Source: JBGOTP01 sp041476545 (GTDB lineage Bacteria > Acidobacteriota > Vicinamibacteria > Vicinamibacterales > CAVVIG01). From it: a DNA stretch of 9,725 bases. A model generated the notes under the pieces. The model saw nothing but the letters and a program-made list of their open reading frames with translations. It had not been told where the DNA came from and searched no databases. Numbering within the stretch: position 1 is the stretch's first letter; the number at the start of each line of letters is the position of its first letter. The position numbers and the translations under genes were made by a program. Below are positions 5,630 through 9,725 of this stretch, one piece after another. The DNA lies in the NCBI GenBank assembly GCA_041476545.1, contig JBGOTP010000188.1:1-9725 (forward strand). Direction: 5' to 3'.

Positions 5630-7024
5630 CTAGCGTCCCGACCGCACCACCCACTGCTCAACCTCCGACAGAGCCGCCTGTACGGCCGCCGGCGCGGTCG
5701 ACTGCGGCGTGCGCTTCGCGTTCACGGAGACGCGCGGCGTGACGCGGTCCATGATGTCTGCGTCGAAGAACTCGCTGGCAGCCCGCCATTCCGCCGCGGA
5801 AAGCGACCTCAGTTCCCGTTTTTCCGCGACCAGCTTCCTGACGAGCGCGCCCACAATCTCGTGAGCGCGTCGGAACGGCACGCCACGACCGACCAAATAA
5901 TCCGCCACGTCCGTCGCCAGCAGCAGGCCCGATGAGGCGGCTTCCATGCGCTCGCGATTCAAGGTGAGGCCGTCAATCACGGCGCCAACGACCGTCAGGC
6001 AGCCCATCACCGTGTCCTCGGCATCGAACACGGCCTGCTTGTCCTCCTGAAGATCTTTGTTGTACCCGCTCGGCAATCCCTTCATCGTGGTCAGTAGCGC
6101 CATGAGATGTCCGATGGCGCGCCCGGTCTTCCCCCGCACGAGCTCGAGCGGGTCGGGATTCTTCTTCTGCGGCATCATGCTGCTGCCGGTGCTGAGCGCG
6201 TCGGACAACTCGAAAAAACGGTACTCGTCGCCGCAGAGAATGACGAGATCCTCAGCCAGGCGGCTGAGATGCACCATCGTCAGCGCGCAGGCGTACAGGA
6301 AGCTGGCGGCAAAATCGCGATCCGAGGACGCATCAATGCTGTTCGCGACGATCCGGTCGAAGCCGAGATCCGCTGCGAGGGCGTGTACGTCGACCGCATA
6401 ACTCGTCCCGGCAATGGCGCCCGATCCAAGGGTGAGCGCATCGGCCTCGCCCCGCGCGGCCTCGAGCCGGTCGTAGTCGCGGCGCAAGGCGGCCACATGA
6501 GCAAGAAAGTAGTGCGCGACGAGCACGGGCTGCGCGGGCCTGAAGTGCGTGAAGGCAGGCATCAGTGCTTCACCCGCAGCCGACGCCTGACCCGCCAGAG
6601 CCCTGACGACGCCATGCACGCCGCGCTGAAGGAAGGGAATACGGCGGCGCAGGTACAGGCGGAGGTCGACCGAGACCTGCTCATTGCGCGAGCGGCCGGT
6701 GTGCAGCCGACGGCCTGCATCGCCGAGCCGCTCGACGAGCAACCGCTCGACAAAGCTGTGCACGTCCTCGTCCGGGCCGTCCACGAATGCCGGGTCGGAC
6801 TGGCCACGGTCGAGAATGTCGGCCAGCGCTTCCTCGATTTGACGTGCTTCGACGGCGGACAAGACGCCGGCTCGCGCGAGGGCGCGCGCCCAGGCGCGAC
6901 TGCCAGTCACATCGTCTTCGAACAGCCGGCGATCGCAGGCAAACGAAGACCCCCACTCCAGCACCTGCGCATCTGGAGCCTTGTCGAATCTCCCGGACCA
7001 GAGAGTCGTCATCGTGTCACTCAT
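5630..7024 (-). CDS. argH: Argininosuccinate lyase
   Basis: This 464-residue enzyme cleaves argininosuccinate to arginine and fumarate, the last step of arginine synthesis. It belongs to the fumarase/aspartase superfamily. The diagnostic signature GSSMMPQKKNP is at residues 280-290 and carries the catalytic serine loop. The catalytic-histidine region is THFRPAQ (159-165), and the substrate loop HTGRSRNEQ is at 108-116. The length matches the family. Two details differ from the usual pattern: SRNEQ where most lyases have SRNDQ, and THFRPAQ where most have THLQ.AQ. The superfamily tetramer architecture should still hold. The ATG at 7024 abuts the stop of argR with no spacer (TAG then ATG), so the two genes are almost certainly cotranscribed and translationally coupled. 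A second in-frame ATG four codons later is possible. Confidence 0.97.
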   Translation of the reverse strand: MSDTMTTLWSGRFDKAPDAQVLEWGSSFACDRRLFEDDVTGSRAWARALARAGVLSAVEARQIEEALADILDRGQSDPAFVDGPDEDVHSFVERLLVERLGDAGRRLHTGRSRNEQVSVDLRLYLRRRIPFLQRGVHGVVRALAGQASAAGEALMPAFTHFRPAQPVLVAHYFLAHVAALRRDYDRLEAARGEADALTLGSGAIAGTSYAVDVHALAADLGFDRIVANSIDASSDRDFAASFLYACALTMVHLSRLAEDLVILCGDEYRFFELSDALSTGSSMMPQKKNPDPLELVRGKTGRAIGHLMALLTTMKGLPSGYNKDLQEDKQAVFDAEDTVMGCLTVVGAVIDGLTLNRERMEAASSGLLLATDVADYLVGRGVPFRRAHEIVGALVRKLVAEKRELRSLSAAEWRAASEFFDADIMDRVTPRVSVNAKRTPQSTAPAAVQAALSEVEQWVVRSGR

Positions 7025-7477
7025 CTACAAGCGCGCGTACTCTTCCAGCCGCCTCACGAGCGCCGCCGCGCGGCGTTCATCACGCGCCACCAGCAGGATC
7101 GTGTCGTCACCCGCGATCGTGCCGACCGCGTCGGGCCATTGCGCCCGATCGATGGCGAGCGCGAGCGGCTGGGCCTGGCCCGCGCCCGTGCGGAGCACGA
7201 CGAGCTGCTGCACTCGGTCCACACGCCGTAGAAACTCAGCGGCCAGCCGCTCGAGCGCGTTCATCACGGTCGGGGGGCTCGCCGCCTCAGCACCGGGGCG
7301 CTGGTACGCGCCGTCGCCCGAACGCTTCACGAGGCCGAGGTCCTTGACATCCCGCGAAATGGTCGCCTGTGTTGCCTTGAAACCACGCTGATGCAGGCGG
7401 CGGCGCAGCGCCTCCTGGTTACGAAGCGGTTCACGGTCGATCAATTCCAGAATCAAGCCCTGTCGGCGGGATTTCAT
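7025..7477 (-). CDS. argR: Arginine repressor
   Basis: From the ATG at 7477 this gives 150 residues, the usual ArgR length. The N-terminal winged helix has the recognition segment KATQATISRDVKDLGLVK (34-51). The C-terminal hexamerisation and arginine-binding domain has VVLRTGAGQA (93-102) and GTIAGDDTILLV (119-130), whose Asp pair contacts the arginine ligand in this family. With arginine bound, the hexamer binds ARG boxes and represses biosynthesis. The frame continues upstream to a GTG at 7504 (159 residues), but the ATG fits the family start and is preceded by a weak GGGTG six bases away. A promoter-like -10 lies between the two starts, which also favours the ATG. Two ARG-box-like sites lie upstream, one over its own -35, which suggests autoregulation. 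argH follows directly. Confidence 0.95.
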   Translation of the reverse strand: MKSRRQGLILELIDREPLRNQEALRRRLHQRGFKATQATISRDVKDLGLVKRSGDGAYQRPGAEAASPPTVMNALERLAAEFLRRVDRVQQLVVLRTGAGQAQPLALAIDRAQWPDAVGTIAGDDTILLVARDERRAAALVRRLEEYARL

Positions 7478-7495
7478 CGAAGGCACCCGTGCTTC

Positions 7496-7524
7496 AGAAT
7501 ACACGATCTGCGCAAGATCGTCAC
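7496..7524 (-). promoter_or_regulatory. Candidate argR-argH promoter
   Basis: On the minus strand GTGACG (7524-7519) and TATTCT (7501-7496) are separated by 17 bp, each matching 4 of 6 consensus bases. Transcription would begin near 7489, about 12 nt before the argR ATG. One ARG-box-like site overlaps the -35, and a 7-bp dyad fills the spacer. Confidence 0.4.
7503..7521. repeat. Perfect 7-bp dyad in the argR promoter spacer
   Basis: ACGATCT and AGATCGT are separated by a five-base centre (GCGCA). The dyad sits between the predicted -35 and -10 of argR. It is not an ARG box (too GC-rich, no ATTCA halves), so it may be an operator for another regulator or a small DNA hairpin. It could also be chance. 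Confidence 0.4.
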
Positions 7525-7534
7525 TTTTTATTCA
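7521..7534. promoter_or_regulatory. ARG-box-like ArgR operator, argR-proximal
   Basis: TCACTTTTTATTCA matches the 14-bp ARG-box core TGAATwwwwATTCA at 12 positions. It lies in an AT-rich island between argR and argC and overlaps the predicted argR -35. Probable role: autoregulation of argR-argH. The match is by eye against the enterobacterial consensus. Confidence 0.5.
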
Positions 7535-7544
7535 CCGATTTTTG

Positions 7545-7573
7545 TTGATCGAAACGTGTTTTATGTGTATAAA
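7545..7573 (+). promoter_or_regulatory. Candidate argC-argB-argD promoter
   Basis: TTGATC (7545-7550, 4 of 6) and TATAAA (7568-7573, 5 of 6) are separated by exactly 17 bp. Transcription would start around 7580, only about five bases before the argC ATG. This fits the absence of a Shine-Dalgarno there. The -10 lies inside the second ARG-box-like site. Confidence 0.55.
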
Positions 7574-7579
7574 TATTCG
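7566..7579. promoter_or_regulatory. ARG-box-like ArgR operator over the argC promoter
   Basis: TGTATAAATATTCG matches the core TGAATwwwwATTCA at 12 of 14 positions. It covers the argC -10 and ends five bases before the argC ATG. Bound ArgR would therefore block polymerase directly. Its centre lies 45 bp from that of the other ARG-box-like site, more than the roughly 21 bp of the classical tandem boxes. Confidence 0.6.
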
Positions 7580-7584
7580 TTCTG

Positions 7585-8640
7585 ATGCATACGATTGTCA
7601 CCTCCGCCGGCGCCGGCAAGGGGTCTGGGGGGGCGCCCCCCCCGGCCACCACTCGCGTCGCGGTCGCCGGGGCCACCGGGTACACCGGCCAGGAGCTCCT
7701 TCGCCTGCTTGCCCGGCATGCGGCGGTCAGGGTCACGATCGCGACCTCCTCCGGCCGGACGGCTGCCACGGCGTCGCGCCGGCTTCCTGCGCTTGCGCAT
7801 CTCTGGGAGGGCACGATCACGCCGCTCGACGCCGCCGCGATCGAGCGCGAGGCGGATATCGTCTTTCTTGCTCTGCCCGATGCGGCTGCGGCGGAACTCG
7901 GGCCCCGCCTTGCCGGGGCCGGCCTCCGGGTCATCGATCTCTCCGGCGCTTTCCGGTTGCGCAATGCCGCCGCGCGAGCCCGCTGGTATCCGGAAACGCG
8001 GGAAGTGCCGCAGGGCGTCGCTTACGGCCTGACGGAGTTCGCCCGGGCCGACGTCCGCACCGCGCGACTCGTGGCCAATCCCGGCTGCTATCCGACGGCC
8101 GCGTTGCTCGCGCTCCTGCCGCTCGCGCAGTCGGGGCTGCTCGTGCCTGGCGTTGACGTGATCGTGGACGCGAAGTCCGGTGTCTCCGGCGCCGGCAAGA
8201 CGCCGGCGGAGCGCACGCATTTCTCGGAAGTTCACGGCAGCCTCTCGGCATACGGTGTCTTCGGCCATCGGCACAACGCGGAAATCGAAGAGGGGGTTGG
8301 CGGCCCGGTGACGTTCACGCCTCACCTCCTGCCGATCGACCGCGGGATTCTCGAAACGATTTATGTGCGCGTTCCGCCGGGAACCACGGAAGAACAGCTG
8401 GGCGACATCTATCAGCGGGCGTACGGCGATGAAACATTCGTGCGATTGGCGGGTACCGCGCTGCCGGAGATCAAGCACGTGGCGCACACGAACTTCTGCG
8501 ACATCGGCTGGCGCGTGGATCCGGCCGGCCGCGTCATCCTCGTGTCCGTCATCGACAACCTGCTCAAAGGCGCATCCGGCCAAGCCGTGCAGAATCTGAA
8601 CGTGATGCTGGGCGTCGACGAGCGCCTGGGGCTGCTGTGA
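7585..8640 (+). CDS. argC: N-acetyl-gamma-glutamyl-phosphate reductase
   Basis: This 351-residue enzyme reduces N-acetylglutamyl phosphate to the semialdehyde with NADPH, the third step of ornithine synthesis. The nucleotide-binding motif GATGYTG is at 29-35, the active-site Cys168 lies in NPGCYPTA (166-172), and the conserved GHRHNAE is at 227-233. About 23 residues of Gly/Ala/Pro-rich sequence precede the usual start of the fold (RVAVAGATG). No ATG, GTG or TTG lies in frame in that extension, and an in-frame TAA at 7570-7572 blocks a longer start, so ATG 7585 is the only good choice. No Shine-Dalgarno is visible and the predicted transcript start is about five bases upstream, so translation may be near-leaderless. 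The extension contains runs of seven G and eight C that could be mutable or mis-sequenced. argB begins four bases after the stop. Confidence 0.96.
   Translation: MHTIVTSAGAGKGSGGAPPPATTRVAVAGATGYTGQELLRLLARHAAVRVTIATSSGRTAATASRRLPALAHLWEGTITPLDAAAIEREADIVFLALPDAAAAELGPRLAGAGLRVIDLSGAFRLRNAAARARWYPETREVPQGVAYGLTEFARADVRTARLVANPGCYPTAALLALLPLAQSGLLVPGVDVIVDAKSGVSGAGKTPAERTHFSEVHGSLSAYGVFGHRHNAEIEEGVGGPVTFTPHLLPIDRGILETIYVRVPPGTTEEQLGDIYQRAYGDETFVRLAGTALPEIKHVAHTNFCDIGWRVDPAGRVILVSVIDNLLKGASGQAVQNLNVMLGVDERLGLL
7606..7617. repeat. 12-bp GC palindrome in the argC 5' coding region
   Basis: GCCGGCGCCGGC is a perfect palindrome in codons 8-11 of argC. It and the palindrome at 7627-7642 lie within the first 60 bases of the message and could form competing hairpins over the initiation region. 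Confidence 0.6.
7627..7642. repeat. 16-bp G7-CG-C7 palindrome in the argC 5' coding region
   Basis: Seven G, then CG, then a C run of eight (7636-7643) make a perfect 16-bp palindrome in codons 15-20 of argC. The homopolymers are prone to replication slippage and sequencing error. It is not followed by a T run, so it is not an intrinsic terminator. Confidence 0.7.
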
Positions 8641-8644
8641 CCCT

Positions 8645-9496
8645 GTGACATTATCCGCCGCTCCGCTCATCGTGAAGTTTGGTGGCGAACTGCTCGACAA
8701 CCCGGTGCGTCTTCAGACCGTCGTCTCGGCAATGTCTCGGGTCGCCTCAAAGGGCGCGCCGCTCGTGCCCCTCGTCATCGTCCACGGTGGCGGCAAGGAA
8801 ATCGACACGGCGCTCGAGATGGCCGGCATCGACAAACAGCAGGTGGACGGGTTGCGCGTCACAGACACGGCCACGCTCGAGGCGGTCGTGGCCGTGCTGG
8901 CGGGCACCGTCAACACGCGGTTCGTCGCGGCGTTGATCACTGCGGGCGTACCGGCGGTCGGGCTCACGGGTGCAGACGGCCGATGCGGACTGTCTGAAGC
9001 CGCGCCGCCACATCACGCGGTCGACGGCCGCGTCGTCGATCTCGGGCGGGTGGGCGTTCCGAGCGATCGCGCCGACATGCGGCTGCTGAACACGCTCACC
9101 GCCAATGGGTTCGTGCCGGTCGTCGCCTGTATTGGGATCGACATCGACGGCCGGCTGATGAACGTGAACGCGGATACTTTTGCCGGGCACCTGGCGGCGC
9201 GCCTTGGCGCAAGCCGGCTGGTCATCGCGGGGACGACGCCAGGCGTGCTGAACGACCGCGGTGAGACAACGGCGGTGCTCGAATCCGATTCGATCGAGCG
9301 CCTGATCCAGGGCGGCACGGCGACAGCAGGGATGATTGCCAAGTTGAACGCCTGCGCCCATGCGCTGTCGCGCGGCGTCGGGGACGTCGTGATTGTTGAC
9401 GGGCGCGATCGCACGGCTCTCGAAGCCGCTGTGGTCGGGTCTCACCCCGCGACGGCGACGCGTCTGGTGCAGACGCGTGTCGGGCGGACGTCGTGA
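8645..9496 (+). CDS. argB: Acetylglutamate kinase
   Basis: This 283-residue enzyme of the amino-acid kinase family phosphorylates N-acetylglutamate, the usual control step of ornithine synthesis. Landmarks are VKFGGELL (10-17) with the ATP-contacting lysine, the glycine-rich VHGGGKEID (46-54), the substrate arginine segment DGLRVTD (68-74), NVNADTFAGHLAA (173-185), and the C-terminal GTATAGMIAKL (224-234) with the second catalytic-type lysine. The N-terminus is short, with no long helix before the fold. In this family the long helix mediates hexamer formation and arginine inhibition, so feedback inhibition may be absent (inference), leaving ArgR repression as the main control. The start is GTG, four bases after the argC stop and without a clear Shine-Dalgarno, which implies translational coupling. 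The gene is intact. Confidence 0.96.
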   Translation: MTLSAAPLIVKFGGELLDNPVRLQTVVSAMSRVASKGAPLVPLVIVHGGGKEIDTALEMAGIDKQQVDGLRVTDTATLEAVVAVLAGTVNTRFVAALITAGVPAVGLTGADGRCGLSEAAPPHHAVDGRVVDLGRVGVPSDRADMRLLNTLTANGFVPVVACIGIDIDGRLMNVNADTFAGHLAARLGASRLVIAGTTPGVLNDRGETTAVLESDSIERLIQGGTATAGMIAKLNACAHALSRGVGDVVIVDGRDRTALEAAVVGSHPATATRLVQTRVGRTS

Positions 9497-9503
9497 GAGG
9501 AGA
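9496..9503 (+). promoter_or_regulatory. Orphan Shine-Dalgarno downstream of argB
   Basis: AGAGGAGA is the best ribosome-binding sequence in the arg cluster, yet no start codon of a usable frame lies 5-10 bases after it. The argD ATG is 58 bases beyond it, across a short repeat. It may be the ancestral argD site separated by an insertion. Confidence 0.4.
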
Positions 9504-9515
9504 TACAACGTCTTA

Positions 9516-9542
9516 ACGCAGAGCACGCTGAGATCGCAGAGA
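9516..9542 (+). repeat. Three imperfect copies of a 9-bp CGCAGAG-type repeat
   Basis: ACGCAGAGC, ACGCTGAGA and TCGCAGAGA stand head to tail with a 9-base period and are followed by a run of T (9544-9549). From memory, purine-rich arrays of the CGCAGAG type recur between genes in Acidobacteriota and some other phyla. Their function is unknown to me. It lies in the 65-bp argB-argD spacer. Confidence 0.6.
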
Positions 9543-9561
9543 ATTTTTTACGAGAGCAATC

Positions 9562-9725
9562 ATGACGATGACGACTGTGAACGATGTTCAGGCGATGGAA
9601 TCTCGATACGTGCTGCAGACGTACCGGCGTCAGCCGGTGACGTTTGTTCGCGGCGAAGGTGTCCGGCTGTTCGATGCCGACGGACGGGAGTACCTGGACC
9701 TGCTATCCGGCATTGGTGTCGCGGC
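9562..9725 (+). CDS. argD: Acetylornithine aminotransferase, N-terminal part (cut by window edge)
   Basis: Fifty-four codons are present before the right edge. The start of a class III PLP-dependent aminotransferase is visible: ESRYVLQTYRRQPVTFVRGE (residues 13-32), then GVRLFDADGREYLDLLSGIG (33-52). This is the substrate-entry strand and the conserved D-x-D-G-x-x-Y-L-D pattern of acetylornithine aminotransferases. ArgD transfers an amino group from glutamate to N-acetylglutamate semialdehyde, the fourth step of ornithine synthesis. The PLP lysine lies outside the window. The specificity call relies on its position after argC-argB; related ornithine or succinylornithine transaminases look alike at this end. 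The first ATG (9562) has GAGAG five bases upstream; another ATG lies two codons later. The 65-bp gap to argB is long for this operon and holds a short repeat. Confidence 0.9.
   Translation, partial: MTMTTVNDVQAMESRYVLQTYRRQPVTFVRGEGVRLFDADGREYLDLLSGIGVA

Noticed and set aside
5161..5742. 193-codon plus-strand open frame opposite the zinc-ribbon-like gene
   Set aside because: It runs into argH antisense and has no motif. The minus-strand frame has a Shine-Dalgarno, a cysteine motif and a promoter-like sequence.
6107..7231. 374-codon plus-strand open frame
   Set aside because: Antisense to argH and argR, which carry diagnostic signatures; no recognisable motif.
7478..7504. Longer argR from the GTG at 7504
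   Set aside because: Nine extra residues do not fit the family start, no Shine-Dalgarno precedes the GTG, and a promoter-like -10 lies inside this stretch.
7627..7642. G7-CG-C7 palindrome as a terminator
   Set aside because: It is inside argC coding sequence and no T run follows.
7561..8700. 379-codon minus-strand open frame
   Set aside because: Antisense to argC; composition is typical of a shadow frame.
9544..9549. T run after the 9-bp repeats as an intrinsic terminator of argB
   Set aside because: No stable hairpin precedes it; the repeats are direct, not inverted.

Overview
The window is a GC-rich, gene-dense stretch of bacterial chromosome. From memory of the families, with no search run, several products look most like those of Acidobacteriota, probably a Vicinamibacteria-type lineage: the winged-helix sigma-54 activator, the HD-GYP/GAF/GGDEF protein, the small FAD/NAD oxidoreductase, and the protein with cysteine pairs and an RGG-like tail. 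This taxonomic call is an inference.

Left part (1-3940). A minus-strand deoxyhypusine-synthase-like gene runs off the left edge. Its ATG and the ATG of a plus-strand membrane-anchored PH-like gene share one CATG. The PH-like gene is followed after 12 bp by a sigma-54 AAA+ activator with a winged-helix-like N-terminus instead of a receiver domain. After one stop codon, in the same frame, comes a membrane-anchored HD-GYP-GAF-GGDEF cyclic-di-GMP enzyme. These three plus-strand genes look like one transcription unit linking an envelope protein, sigma-54 promoter activation and c-di-GMP turnover.

Middle (3844-5529). A small two-helix membrane protein lies on the minus strand and overlaps the tail of the c-di-GMP gene. 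Next is a plus-strand ferredoxin-reductase-type flavoprotein. It converges, with 3 bp between the stops, on a minus-strand protein that has conserved-looking cysteines near the N-terminus and a long disordered Gly/Arg/Pro-rich tail.

Right part (5630-9725). This is an arginine biosynthesis cluster: argR-argH on the minus strand and argC-argB-argD on the plus strand (argD is cut by the right edge). The argR/argC spacer is an AT-rich island in a GC-rich region. It holds two ARG-box-like operators, each overlapping one of two divergent promoter-like sequences. This suggests that ArgR controls both itself/argH and argCBD. argC has no visible Shine-Dalgarno and its predicted transcript start is about 5 nt before the ATG. 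A 9-bp-period repeat sits between argB and argD and seems to separate a good ribosome-binding site from the argD start.

No tRNA, rRNA, CRISPR array, transposase or prophage gene was seen.
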